Assembly: GCA_964626265.1 (NCBI GenBank)
Contig: CAZVCG010000001.1
Location: 1 to 64,000 of the forward strand
Reading direction: 5' to 3'
Origin: CAZVCG01 sp964626265
GTDB lineage: Bacteria > Pseudomonadota > Alphaproteobacteria > UBA9219
Length of the DNA stretch: 64,000 bases
Part shown: in pieces, positions 45,367-54,188 of the stretch
Position numbering within the stretch: the first letter of the stretch is position 1
Layout: each line of letters begins with the position of its first letter
Notes under the pieces: model-generated
The model's database searches: none
What the model saw: the letters and a program-made list of their open reading frames with translations, nothing else
What the model was told of the DNA's origin: nothing
Made by a program: the position numbers and the translations under genes

Positions 45367-46440
45367 CTAGGACTTGTTGATATTTTCGAGGGTCGCCTCT
45401 TCAACGCGAACCGCGATCTTGTTGTTCACCGAGCCCATGCGCCCTCGGAAAAGCGTAACTTCTCCGGCGCGTAAGGAAACAAGGTCCTCCGGCTTGACGT
45501 TCAGCATCAGGCGAGAGCCTTTCTTCCAGTTGATAACGTCGCCCAGAGGCATCGTGACTTCGTCGAGCACGGCGTTCATGTGCATGTTGGTTTGCAAAAG
45601 CTCGTTGCCCAAGTGGCTTTCCCAGATCGAGTCGCGCCCGAACTTTTCGCCCATGAACATCTGGAGCAAGAGCTCGCGGATAGGCTCCAACGTTGCATAA
45701 GGAATAAGAATCTCGATGCGACCGCCGCGGTCTTCCATGTCGATGCGGAGCTTAGCAAGCACGGCGGCGTTGGCGGGGCGCGCTATGGTCGCGAAACGCG
45801 GGTTGGTCTCAAGGCGGTCGAAACGGAAAGTTACGGGCGATAAGGGGTCAAACGCGCCGCTGACATCTGTCAACACCACGCGCACGAGGCGTTCGACGAG
45901 ATTGCGTTCGATAGTGGTGTAGGGACGGCCTTCAATGCGCATGGCCGCCGTGCCGCGCCGACCGCCGAGCAAGACGTCGACGATGGAGTAGATCATGGCG
46001 CTGTCGATGGTCATCAGCGCCGAGTTGTCCCATTCTTCGGCCTTGAACACGGCCAGCATGGCGGGGAGGGGAATGGAGTTCAGGTAGTCGCCGAAGCGCA
46101 CGGAAGTAATTTGGTCTAAACTGACCTCGACGTTGTCGGAGGTGAAGTTGCGCAAAGAGGTGGACATCATGCGCACGAGGCGGTCGAACACGACCTCCAG
46201 CATCGGCAGGCGTTCGTAGTTGACGAGCGCGCTGTTGATGAGCGCCATGATGCCGGAATTGTCGGACTGCTGAGACGGCCCTCCGAACCCTAGCAGGCTA
46301 TCGATTTCGTTTTGGCTGAGGACGCGCGCCGCGCTGCCATCGCTGGCTTCTTCGCCCGTGCCGTCGGCCATAGCCGCCCATTCGGCCGCCTGGCGCTCCT
46401 CTTCGGACATCTCGGCTTTTGGAGTCTCGGATTCGGCCAT
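45367..46440 (-). CDS. fliM: flagellar motor switch protein FliM
   Basis: A 357-residue C-ring protein that binds CheY-P and sets rotation direction. LSQNEIDSLLGFG is the N-terminal CheY-binding motif, though it is placed unusually far in (about residue 40). The central CheC-like domain and the C-terminal SpoA domain (INWKKGSRLMLNVKPEDLV ... FRGRMGSVNNKIAVRV) follow. It abuts fliL with no gap. Confidence 0.95.
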   Translation of the reverse strand: MAESETPKAEMSEEERQAAEWAAMADGTGEEASDGSAARVLSQNEIDSLLGFGGPSQQSDNSGIMALINSALVNYERLPMLEVVFDRLVRMMSTSLRNFTSDNVEVSLDQITSVRFGDYLNSIPLPAMLAVFKAEEWDNSALMTIDSAMIYSIVDVLLGGRRGTAAMRIEGRPYTTIERNLVERLVRVVLTDVSGAFDPLSPVTFRFDRLETNPRFATIARPANAAVLAKLRIDMEDRGGRIEILIPYATLEPIRELLLQMFMGEKFGRDSIWESHLGNELLQTNMHMNAVLDEVTMPLGDVINWKKGSRLMLNVKPEDLVSLRAGEVTLFRGRMGSVNNKIAVRVEEATLENINKS

Positions 46441-47040
46441 CTATTGCACCAGCATTTCCTGGAACAGAACATCACGTACGCGCACAGGCTGGGCGGCTTC
46501 GGTCACGCGCAACAACAACTCTTCGCGCAAACGGTAGAGTCCCGCCGATCCGCGCAAATCCTCGATCCTCAATTCGCGCAGATATACCTGAAAATTGTCG
46601 ACGATGCGTGGTTTGAGCGAGTCCATCAGCGGCACGTCCTTCGCGTCCGCAAGCTCTAGCGTGACCTTGATTTTCAAATAGTTCGGGCGCTTGCCTTCGC
46701 CGCTCAGGTTCACGAGAATATCGCCCAAATTATAGAAAACGGCGTTGCCGGCTTTGGCGGTTTCCTTCTGTTCGGTTTCCGCGCCTTCCTTGTGTCCGCC
46801 CAGTACGCCGGAAAAATAAAGCCCCGCGCCGCCTCCGCCCAAAAGGACGACAAGACCGACGGCGCCCAAAATGATTATCATCTTTTTGCTGAGCTTCTTT
46901 TTACCGCCTTCCAGGCCTTCACCTTCGTCAGAAGAGCCTTCGCCGCCTTCGCCTTCGGCGGCCTTTTCCTCTTTTTCTTCCTTGGCTTCTTCTTTTTCTG
47001 GTTTCTTGTCGTCTTTCGCCACAGCCGACTCCGTTTTCAT
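46441..47040 (-). CDS. fliL: flagellar basal body-associated protein FliL
   Basis: A 199-residue single-pass protein that supports the stator. A highly charged Lys/Glu N-terminus of about 60 residues precedes the helix (MIIILGAVGLVVLLGG) and the FliL domain (YNLGDILVNLSGEGKRPNYL ... REELLLRVTEAA). The start at 47040 is chosen over an in-frame ATG 78 nt upstream that would add an unlike segment. It is the first gene of the motility operon here. Confidence 0.92.
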   Translation of the reverse strand: MKTESAVAKDDKKPEKEEAKEEKEEKAAEGEGGEGSSDEGEGLEGGKKKLSKKMIIILGAVGLVVLLGGGGAGLYFSGVLGGHKEGAETEQKETAKAGNAVFYNLGDILVNLSGEGKRPNYLKIKVTLELADAKDVPLMDSLKPRIVDNFQVYLRELRIEDLRGSAGLYRLREELLLRVTEAAQPVRVRDVLFQEMLVQ

Positions 47041-47265
47041 GGACGCATAGCCAAAATCCTGCGCGACCCTTATTCGGGCACACCTTAAGATTCGCGGGAT
47101 CGAATCGTCCCAACGCAAGTTTTAGTTAACCTTCTGATGGTTAACAAGAGATTAGGAAGTGTTAAGGAATGCGGGGGACGGGATACGGGTTGCGGGGAAA
47201 AGCTTGTTTAAATAGTGTCTTTCGTTGATCCCAAGCCATGTTATCCCGAGTTTCAGCCCGCCCTT

Positions 47266-47664
47266 TCAGCCTATGCCCTTCATGCCGGCGGCCCGTACTG
47301 CTTTGATGTCGAACGTAACCGTGTGCGAGCATCCGGCGGCATGTCCGCAACGCTCTATAAGGCAATCTGGAAAATCGGCGTTGGCGGTTTTGCGGTACTG
47401 TCTCAAGGCCTGCCAAACCAGCTCTGTGTTTTCGATACGCAATTCTTGCGTTTTTAGCAGGCTTTCCAGCAATTTTTCAATTCCGTCTTTCGAAGCATGA
47501 TAGCATGACTGGATGACCCAAACGAGTTCGATCAAGGTTATCATAGCAATAAACCCTGGTTTTTCGACCGTAAGGGATTCGATCAGTTTAGTCGCTTTAG
47601 GTGATTGGGTGGCGTCATCCTGAGAGACGTACCGGACAATGACGTTGGTATCGAGGCCTATCAT
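47266..47664 (-). CDS. vapC: VapC-family PIN ribonuclease toxin
   Basis: A 132-residue PIN toxin. MIGLDTNVIVRY carries the first Asp, TLIELVWV the central Glu, NADFPDCLIERC the third acidic residue, and TFDIKA the fourth. It overlaps its antitoxin gene by 4 nt. It probably cleaves tRNA or rRNA when free of VapB. Confidence 0.92.
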   Translation of the reverse strand: MIGLDTNVIVRYVSQDDATQSPKATKLIESLTVEKPGFIAMITLIELVWVIQSCYHASKDGIEKLLESLLKTQELRIENTELVWQALRQYRKTANADFPDCLIERCGHAAGCSHTVTFDIKAVRAAGMKGIG

Positions 47665-47903
47665 TTCGCAGTCGCTCCGCGCGAAGCAATGGCAGCGTTC
47701 ATATCCTCGATGGACACGGGTTTACGCGGTTTGGGGATCATGCCTTTCAGGTTTTTGACGGGATTTGTGGCGGCTTCTATCGCGAATTGGCCTTTGTCCG
47801 TTTCGATGAATTCGATGCGGTCGCCCGCTTCAAGTCCCAGCGCCGTCCGGACATGGATCGGGATCGTTATCTGGCCTTTGGAGGTGAGGGTCGATGTCGC
47901 CAT
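47661..47903 (-). CDS. vapB: VapB-family antitoxin (AbrB/SpoVT fold)
   Basis: An 80-residue swapped-hairpin DNA-binding protein (TSTLTSKGQITIPIHVRTAL, GDRIEFIETDKG), with a C-terminal toxin-binding tail. AAGGA lies upstream of the ATG. Its own promoter, at 47938-47966, contains a palindrome that it probably binds. Confidence 0.92.
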   Translation of the reverse strand: MATSTLTSKGQITIPIHVRTALGLEAGDRIEFIETDKGQFAIEAATNPVKNLKGMIPKPRKPVSIEDMNAAIASRGATAK

Positions 47904-47937
47904 GACACAAGAATCCTTACAAAAAAATATTTACCTT

Positions 47938-47966
47938 ATTATAATGTAAGGAATAAGACAAGTCAA
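47938..47966 (-). promoter_or_regulatory. vapBC promoter with operator-like palindrome
   Basis: On the minus strand, TTGACT (47961-47966), a 17-nt spacer and TATAAT (47938-47943) form a near-consensus promoter. The inverted CCTTA / TAAGG pair (47934-47951) overlaps the -10 element, fitting autoregulation by VapB-VapC. Confidence 0.7.
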
Positions 47967-48047
47967 TGCTGTTTTCCGACGGGAAAGAGGGGAATTTTCC
48001 GGTTGCATTAACGCTTTGGTCATAAGTACAAACCCTTCGTGAACACT

Positions 48048-49155
48048 ATGTCCAGCAAAACCCTTATCGGCCTGAGCTTTGATGAACTGAAGGCGGAGCT
48101 ATCCGCGCTCGGGCTGGAGGCTTTTCGGGCCAAGCAGGTGTGGTCGTGGATATATTGCCACGGGGCGACCGATTTCACGGCCATGAGCAACCTCGCCAAG
48201 CCGGTGAGGGAAAAGTTGGCGGAGCATTTTGTAATTGGGCGACCTACGGTTTCCGCCCTCCGGCTTTCGGAAGACGGCACGCGCAAGTGGCTGGTGAAGT
48301 TCGAGGACGGGCAGGAAGTCGAATGCGTGCACATTCCCGAGGAGGATCGCGGCGCGTTATGCGTGTCGTCGCAGGTCGGCTGTCCCATGGGCTGCGCGTT
48401 TTGCCATACGGGGACGCAAAAGCTCGTCCGCAACCTGACGGCGGGTGAAATCGTAGGGCAAGTGTTGTTGGCTCGCGATACGCTGGGCGAGTGGCCTTCA
48501 ACGAAGGAAGAGCGCAAATTGTCCAACATCGTGATGATGGGCATGGGTGAGCCGCTCAACAATTATGAGAACGTGGCGAAGGCTCTCAAGATCATCATGG
48601 ACAGCGACGGCATCGCGATTGGCCGCCGCAAGATCACGCTCTCGACTTCCGNNNNNNNNNNTCGTGCCGATGATCAAGCGTTGTGGCGAAGAGCTTGGCG
48701 TCGGTCTTGCGATCAGCCTGCACGCGGTGACGGACGAACTGCGCGACAAGCTGATGCCGATCAATCGCAAATACCCGATCAAGGAATTGCTCGAAGCTTG
48801 CCGCAATTATCCCGGGGCGAGCAACGCGCGGCGCATCACGTTCGAATATGTGATGCTCAAAGGCGTGAATGACAGCCCCGTCGATGCGCGGGCCTTGGTG
48901 AAGTTGCTGGCCAAAATTCCGGCCAAGATCAATTTGCTTCCCTATAACCCGTGGCCCGGCTCGCCTTACGAATGTTCGGATTGGGAAACCATCGAAAAGT
49001 TCGGCGACATCGTGAACCGCGCCGGCTACGCCAGCCCTATCCGCACGCCCCGAGGCCGCGACATCATGGCCGCCTGCGGCCAGTTAAGGTCGGAGTCGGT
49101 GAAACAGCGCAAACAAAAAGGCCTCCCGATGAGGGGAGGCCTTTGGAGCATATAA
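48048..49155 (+). CDS. rlmN: dual-specificity 23S rRNA/tRNA adenine-C2 methyltransferase, split by an N gap
   Basis: A radical-SAM enzyme that methylates A2503 of 23S rRNA and A37 of tRNAs. The cluster motif is CPMGCAFC (C-x3-C-x2-C), with [10 protein letters not shown] downstream and a late [14 protein letters not shown]. Ten N bases at 48652-48661 change the reading frame. The family sequence there is STSGVVP, which needs only about three bases between the two sides, so the gene is very probably intact and the gap size arbitrary. The ATG at 48048 is preferred to a GTG 9 nt earlier. A terminator for the convergent gene lies in its last codons. Confidence 0.93.
48652..48661. other. assembly gap (10 N) inside rlmN
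   Basis: A run of ten N bases. The flanks TCGACTTCCG and TCGTGCCG fit one continuous codon series if about three bases are missing. Confidence 0.97.
49117..49144 (-). terminator. intrinsic terminator of the long carbonic-anhydrase-like gene
   Basis: A perfect 11-bp stem, AAAGGCCTCCC (49117-49127) and GGGAGGCCTTT (49134-49144), is followed on the minus strand by a TTTTTGTTT tract. It lies inside the last codons of the convergent rlmN. Confidence 0.7.
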
Positions 49156-49161
49156 AAAGGT

Positions 49162-50814
49162 TTACTTTTTGAATGCAGAGACAAACGTTCCAACTGCTTG
49201 CCTAACAAGCGCTTTCCTATTCGCCATATCGGGCTGCGGTTTTCTGTCAAAAGCCGTTTTCAAGAGCTTGAAGCTTTCTACGACTAGTTCCTTTTTGGTT
49301 TTCGGCGTGATAAAAGCTTCCTCTTCCGCCTTCGGCATTGCGAAAAATTTATTCTGCTCCGGATGGAAGACGTAAATTTGGTCAAGACCATGATAGGCGA
49401 AAACAACGGGCTGGTCCGGATTATTTTCGGTTACTGCCTGAATATCCCATTGCAGTTGTTGCAGACTAAAGCAATCGCCAATGCAAGTTACCGGAACGCC
49501 TGTCGATTTTCTAAAATAATCGACAATTTCTTGTTCGGTTTTGCCTTTGCTGTAAACATCGTCATAAAGCTCTTTACTGTACTCCGCCATATTCTGGAAA
49601 GCTTTTGGCAACGTTTTACCAGCGCCTTCAGGATCGGCATTGTAAGCTTTGATGGCTCCCATGGCGCCGCAATCAGCGTGCTGAGCAATGACAGCGACGC
49701 GCCCTTCATGGGCGGATAACGCAAGAGCAAGCCTTACGCTCTCATTAAGAACCAGGTTGCCAGTCTTTTTGTCTTTGGTTGAACAAATGCCTCCGGGTAC
49801 GCGTAATGCATTGCCGCGTGCTGTTTTTCCAAAGAACATCTTCCATGATTGGCGCGAGTCCGAACAACAGACGAGGTCGAAATCGGCCCAAGGCTCGCTT
49901 TTCTGCTTGGCGGCATGGAGCTTTGTCGCGCCAGCTCTCAACCTGTGGGCGATGAAATCCCATTCATCCCCTTCGGGGAGCAGTGCACGAAAATTATCGT
50001 GCAATAATTTGTTTTTCTTTGCGGAATCCTCGAAAGGCGGAATTTCCTCGAAACAGCCTTTGCCGTTTTCTTCGATCCAAATGTATTTACGCCCATCGTG
50101 ATAGTTCGTGAAAGTATGGATGGGCGTAGGAGAGTCTTCTCCCGTGGGGTAGGCGCGCATTTCACGCATGAATTGCTCAAGCGCCATCGCCTGTTTGGTT
50201 TTCTCCTCCGGCGTGCCGACCAGATTGACGCCATGAGTGTCGTAACTCTTGAAAATGTCGCGGTAATTAATGGCCCTTTGACGAGGATTCGCGTGCGTAG
50301 TCGTGGACTTTGGCGGCATTACCGCTTCGTAGACGCTCCTTAGGCTCTCAGCGTAGTCGATAATGGTTTTGTCGATGGGGTTCTTTTCGACAAAATCCGC
50401 GTTGCCTGAAAGATAGTCGAAGGCAACGGCGACGCGTCGGCTCGCAGAGCTCTTGTCATGATAAACATGTTGTAAATGCTTGAAACCGACGAGCGCAAGG
50501 AATGATTTGAATTCGGGAGACAGGTTTCCGTCTTTATCGAGAACATAAGCCCCCGTGAATACCAAGGCATCCCCGGAAAACGACTGTCCGATAGTGTATT
50601 TCTCGTTGCCATCGCAAATGACGGCCACATCCGGATGCTGCCCGTCCTTCAAGGATTCCCGATGCATTTTTTCGTATTTGTCGAGAATGTCTTCTGATTG
50701 CTCTTGTCCCTTGCCCAAAGCTTGCAGGGAAGCTCGCATCCATCTTGGAAAATCGTGTTCTTGTAAAAAATTATCTACAGACTGATCCATTTTGGAGGGT
50801 ACTTGATCGGACAT
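49162..50814 (-). CDS. large protein with C-terminal beta-carbonic-anhydrase-like domain
   Basis: A 550-residue protein, more than twice the size of a usual beta-carbonic anhydrase. From about residue 300 it shows the zinc-site pattern CCSDSR, VPGGIC, then AQHADCGAMGA (C...D.R and H..C). The first 300 residues match nothing I know. They include an SFSGDALVFTGAYVLDKDG block and an HTFTNYHDGRKYIWIEE block, and lack a signal peptide. The ATG at 50814 follows GGAG. A second, ordinary-sized family member is the upstream neighbour. It may hydrate CO2 or be a binding or effector protein that reuses the fold. Confidence 0.72.
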   Translation of the reverse strand: MSDQVPSKMDQSVDNFLQEHDFPRWMRASLQALGKGQEQSEDILDKYEKMHRESLKDGQHPDVAVICDGNEKYTIGQSFSGDALVFTGAYVLDKDGNLSPEFKSFLALVGFKHLQHVYHDKSSASRRVAVAFDYLSGNADFVEKNPIDKTIIDYAESLRSVYEAVMPPKSTTTHANPRQRAINYRDIFKSYDTHGVNLVGTPEEKTKQAMALEQFMREMRAYPTGEDSPTPIHTFTNYHDGRKYIWIEENGKGCFEEIPPFEDSAKKNKLLHDNFRALLPEGDEWDFIAHRLRAGATKLHAAKQKSEPWADFDLVCCSDSRQSWKMFFGKTARGNALRVPGGICSTKDKKTGNLVLNESVRLALALSAHEGRVAVIAQHADCGAMGAIKAYNADPEGAGKTLPKAFQNMAEYSKELYDDVYSKGKTEQEIVDYFRKSTGVPVTCIGDCFSLQQLQWDIQAVTENNPDQPVVFAYHGLDQIYVFHPEQNKFFAMPKAEEEAFITPKTKKELVVESFKLLKTAFDRKPQPDMANRKALVRQAVGTFVSAFKK

Positions 50815-51128
50815 AACGCATCTCCACAAAATCGTTTTTCAAATGAACAAGGAAACAAACGCTTTATCGAATGGGCGGATTATACTCCTTTGGCAGCCTA
50901 AAATGGCGGTCAACAATACTTTCAGAGCCGAAGAATAATCCGTTTGGTTAAAGCGTTTCGCAGCCTTTCTGGCCGCCCTTCTAGCAAGTCCTTTTAAATC
51001 CGCAAGAGAGGATATTATTAACGATAACAAGTGCGAATATGCTTAATAAAAAAAGCGGCCCCGCTTTAGAATCTTTCAAAAACGGGGCGCTTTGGTATCT
51101 TTTATTTCTTAAGTCGATTCAGGGTTTA
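50815..51128. other. intergenic stretch between the two carbonic-anhydrase-like genes
   Basis: No convincing gene. A 63-codon minus-strand frame at 50839-51030 has no strong start signal. The right end holds the terminator at 51051-51093; the left end is the promoter region of the long gene. Confidence 0.5.
51051..51093 (-). terminator. terminator of the shorter carbonic anhydrase gene
   Basis: AAAAGCGGCCCCG pairs with CGGGGCGCTTT, with one bulged base. On the minus strand it is followed by a run of Ts (51047-51054). It sits about 35 nt past the stop codon. Confidence 0.65.
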
Positions 51129-51887
51129 TTAACCGCAGCAACCGCTCTTGGTCGAACAGCAGCAGCCACAGCCGCCTGCCGACTTGATGGTCTTGAGTTT
51201 GCCCGTGGACATGTCGAGTTCGGCGATCGATCCGGCCTTCATGTCATACATAAGTGCAATGACCGTTGGCATGTGTTTCAACATGCCTTTTGCGTGGTGG
51301 TCGTTCAAAAACGCGTTGATGTTCGCCGTGCTGGCTTTCAGCACTTCGATTTCCGTCAGGGCGCGTTGCTCGTCGTGCGACGCGTTCGGGTTGGCTTTCA
51401 GCACGCCTTCGGCAATCGAGGCGTTCGGTTTCAGCCAGTCCAGAACGTGATCGTCCTGTGTCGGCGCGGCTGGAAGTTTTTCCCCGGCCATCAGCTTCTT
51501 CACGGTCTTCACAAGGCCGTCGCAGCCGCCGCATTGCGTGTGACCCATCTGGATGATGTAAGGCACGCCGAGGTGGTTAATCGCGTATTCTAGCGTCGAC
51601 CATATGTGCAGGCTCTTCTCGTCGCCGTAGGGATGCACCATCGCGGCGATGGAAGAAGCCGAAAAAAGCTCGGCAGGATCCATGCCCAACACCAGCGAGG
51701 CGGGCTGGCGCGAGTCCGCGCAGTTGATGACGACGGCAACGGGCTTCTGGCCGTTGGTCAGCGAGTCCTGATAAGCCTTGCTTGAAGGATCGGAACCGAA
51801 AAAATCGTTTTTGAATTGGGCGACGCCAGCGGCGAGGGCCTGAAGAAAAGTATCTTTGTTTTCGCGCACTTCTTTGGTGTTCATCAT
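51129..51887 (-). CDS. beta-carbonic anhydrase with cysteine-rich C-terminal tail
   Basis: A 252-residue beta-class protein. NCADSRQPASLV gives the first cysteine and the D-R dyad, and MGHTQCGGCDGLV gives the histidine and second cysteine, so the zinc site is complete. Residues between resemble the plant/bacterial type. The tail GGCGCCCSTKSGCCG adds six cysteines in the last ~15 residues, which is not usual for the family and may bind metal. AGGAG precedes the ATG. Confidence 0.85.
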   Translation of the reverse strand: MMNTKEVRENKDTFLQALAAGVAQFKNDFFGSDPSSKAYQDSLTNGQKPVAVVINCADSRQPASLVLGMDPAELFSASSIAAMVHPYGDEKSLHIWSTLEYAINHLGVPYIIQMGHTQCGGCDGLVKTVKKLMAGEKLPAAPTQDDHVLDWLKPNASIAEGVLKANPNASHDEQRALTEIEVLKASTANINAFLNDHHAKGMLKHMPTVIALMYDMKAGSIAELDMSTGKLKTIKSAGGCGCCCSTKSGCCG

Positions 51888-52123
51888 GGCTTAGGTTCTC
51901 CTGAAGCTATTCATATCCCCCTACGCCAAAGCTTCGGGGGACGCGGTGCCGCAACGTGTAGGAGGGTTGGGAGAGATTGTAAAGAGGCGGCGAATACCCA
52001 TAAACACGCCATGGTAGGAAAACGCGTTTACGAATGGTAAACTTGCCCCGACTAACATCACTCGTCCCTCGCGCCGTTCCGAAGCTCTGGCCGGAAAATC
52101 AAGGAAATTGAAGGAAAAACTAT

Positions 52124-53236
52124 ATGAGTCAAGCGATCCTGGCGGTCAACGCCGGTTCCTCCAGCATTAAATACAGCCTGTTCGGGCTTGAGGCGGGCTA
52201 CCCGATGCTTAGCAGCGGCAAGGTCACGGGCCTCGGCACGTCGCCGCAGTTCAGCGCGAGCCACAAGGGACAGAGCGCGGTGAAGGAAGCTTTGCCCGCT
52301 GGCACGTCGCACGAAAACGCCTTCCGTCATGTCCTCGATAATCTTGAAAACGCGCGCGTGATGAAAGAGCTTGTCGCGGTTGCGCACCGCGTCGTGCATG
52401 GCGGTTATTACCGTGATGCCAAACTTGTCGCGCCGGACATCATGGAGGAACTCAGGGCATGGGGGCCTCTCGCACCATTGCACCAGCCGCATAATCTGCG
52501 GGCGATCGAAATCATCGATTCCATACGTCCCGATCTGCCGCAAGTCGCGTGTTTCGATACCGCTTTTCATGCGGGGCAAGACCCGCTGTTCCACCGTTAC
52601 GCCGTTCCCGACGAATATTACAAAAAAGGCGTGCGGCGTTTCAGTTTTCACGGTTTGTCATATGACTGGATTTCCCAGCAGTTAGCGGAAAAGCACCCGG
52701 ACCTTTATCGCGGCAAGGTCGTCGTTGCGCATTTGGGCAACGGCTCCAGCCTTTGCGCCATGGAGAACGGAAAGAGCGTCGATACGTCGCTCGGCATGAC
52801 GGCGCTTGACGGCGTGCCGATGGGCACAAGATGTGGTAATATCGATCCGGGCGCGGTGATCTACATGGTGCGCGACCTCGGTCTGACCGTCGATCAGTGC
52901 GAGCGCGTGCTGTACGAAAAATCCGGCCTCAAAGGATTGTCGGGCGTGTCGAACGACGTGAAAACGTTGATCGAAAGCACGGAACCCGCCGCGGCGTTCG
53001 CGCTTCAGTTTTACGCCATGCGCGTCGCGCAATTCGTGGGGCGATTGATGGTGGCTCTCGGCGGGTTGGACGCGCTGGTGTTCACGGGCGGCATCGGCGA
53101 GAACGCCGAACCGATACGCGACGATATATTGGACAAGCTTGCCTTTTTGCCGCCGTTCAAGGTTTTGGTGATTCCCGCAAACGAAGAAATCGTCATGGCC
53201 AAGCAAGCGGCGACGCTGCTTAAGCTAGCCCGCTAG
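52124..53236 (+). CDS. ackA: acetate kinase
   Basis: A 370-residue enzyme that interconverts acetyl phosphate and ADP with acetate and ATP. It shows NAGSSSIKYSLF at the start, HRVVHGG, FDTAFH, FHGLSYDWIS, AHLGNGSS and FTGGIGENAEPIR. It is slightly shorter than the ~400-residue norm. No pta is adjacent. fabI follows after 16 nt, so the two are probably co-transcribed. Confidence 0.95.
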   Translation: MSQAILAVNAGSSSIKYSLFGLEAGYPMLSSGKVTGLGTSPQFSASHKGQSAVKEALPAGTSHENAFRHVLDNLENARVMKELVAVAHRVVHGGYYRDAKLVAPDIMEELRAWGPLAPLHQPHNLRAIEIIDSIRPDLPQVACFDTAFHAGQDPLFHRYAVPDEYYKKGVRRFSFHGLSYDWISQQLAEKHPDLYRGKVVVAHLGNGSSLCAMENGKSVDTSLGMTALDGVPMGTRCGNIDPGAVIYMVRDLGLTVDQCERVLYEKSGLKGLSGVSNDVKTLIESTEPAAAFALQFYAMRVAQFVGRLMVALGGLDALVFTGGIGENAEPIRDDILDKLAFLPPFKVLVIPANEEIVMAKQAATLLKLAR

Positions 53237-53252
53237 ACGAAAGGAATAACCC

Positions 53253-54011
53253 ATGTCGCGTCGTCCCAGAGGTTTAATCGTAGGAGTCGCGAACGACAGC
53301 TCCATCGCGTGGGGCTGCGCGAAAGCGCTCTACGCGCAAGGCGCGGATATCGCGATGACGTATCTCAACGACAAAACGAAAAAATACATCGAGCCGCTGG
53401 CGCAGCAGGTGAACGCGGAATTTTTGCTGCCGCTCGACGTAACGAACAATACGCAGACCGAGAATTTGTTCGACGAAATCTCGACGAAGTGGGACGATTT
53501 CGACTTTCTGCTACACTCCATCGCGTTCGCGCCCAAGGAAGACTTGATGGGCCGCGTGACGGATTGCTCGCGCGAGGGATTCCTGACGGCGATGGATATC
53601 TCTTGCCATTCGCTGATCCGCCTTACGCGCCTGTCCGAGCCGTTCATGAAAAACGGAGGCTCGATCCTGACGATGAGCTATTACGGCGGGCGCAAGGTGA
53701 TCGACAATTACAACCTGATGGGGCCGGTCAAAGCCGCGCTGGAGATGGCCGTGCGGTATCTCGCGGTCGAGCTGGGGCCGAAAAGCATACGCGTCAACGC
53801 GCTGTCGCCGGGGCCAGTGAAAACGCGCGCGGCATCGGGCCTCAGCCATTTCGACGATTTGATGGAAAAAGCCGCGCTCGAGGCACCGATCCATCACTTG
53901 CTCACCATCGAGCAAATCGGCGAGGCGGCGGCGTTCATGTTATCCGACAAGGCGCGGCACATCACTGGCCAAACGATCCACATCGACAACGGGTATAATT
54001 TGAGGGGGTGA
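53253..54011 (+). CDS. fabI: enoyl-ACP reductase (NADH), fatty acid synthesis
   Basis: A 252-residue short-chain reductase that completes each elongation round. It shows the FabI-type cofactor start GVANDSSIAWGCAKAL, the SYYGGRK tyrosine, the catalytic Y-x6-K in YNLMGPVKAALEMAVRYLA, and the C-terminal ITGQTIHIDNGYN. The ATG has AAAGGA upstream. It follows ackA closely. Confidence 0.95.
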   Translation: MSRRPRGLIVGVANDSSIAWGCAKALYAQGADIAMTYLNDKTKKYIEPLAQQVNAEFLLPLDVTNNTQTENLFDEISTKWDDFDFLLHSIAFAPKEDLMGRVTDCSREGFLTAMDISCHSLIRLTRLSEPFMKNGGSILTMSYYGGRKVIDNYNLMGPVKAALEMAVRYLAVELGPKSIRVNALSPGPVKTRAASGLSHFDDLMEKAALEAPIHHLLTIEQIGEAAAFMLSDKARHITGQTIHIDNGYNLRG

Positions 54012-54015
54012 AAGA

Positions 54016-54183
54016 CCATCCCCTAGAGGGGGGAGGAAGCAAAAACTAATGCGTTACGCAGTAACGCATTAGTTTTTGCAGGAGAGGAGGTAATCTATTC
54101 GAGACCGTCAGCCCCCTCACCAGCAAAATCTTACCTTTACTTCGTAAAGGTAAGATTTTGCATCCTCTCTCTCAAGGTGAGAG
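54016..54183. repeat. tandem palindromic repeats between fabI and comM
   Basis: Two perfect long stems occur. GCAAAAACTAATGCGTTAC (54039-54057) pairs with 54061-54079 around GCA, and GCAAAATCTTACCTTTAC (54123-54140) pairs with 54144-54161 around TTC. Purine- and pyrimidine-rich CCTC/GAGG blocks bracket both. The apex TTAC-NNN-GTAA is shared with 1128-1167 and 55836-55875. The unit may also serve as a terminator for both convergent genes. Confidence 0.88.
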
Positions 54184-54188
54184 GAAAA

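Noticed and set aside
54016..54183. CRISPR-like array
   Set aside because: The repeats are long self-complementary hairpins without regular spacers, and no cas gene is present.
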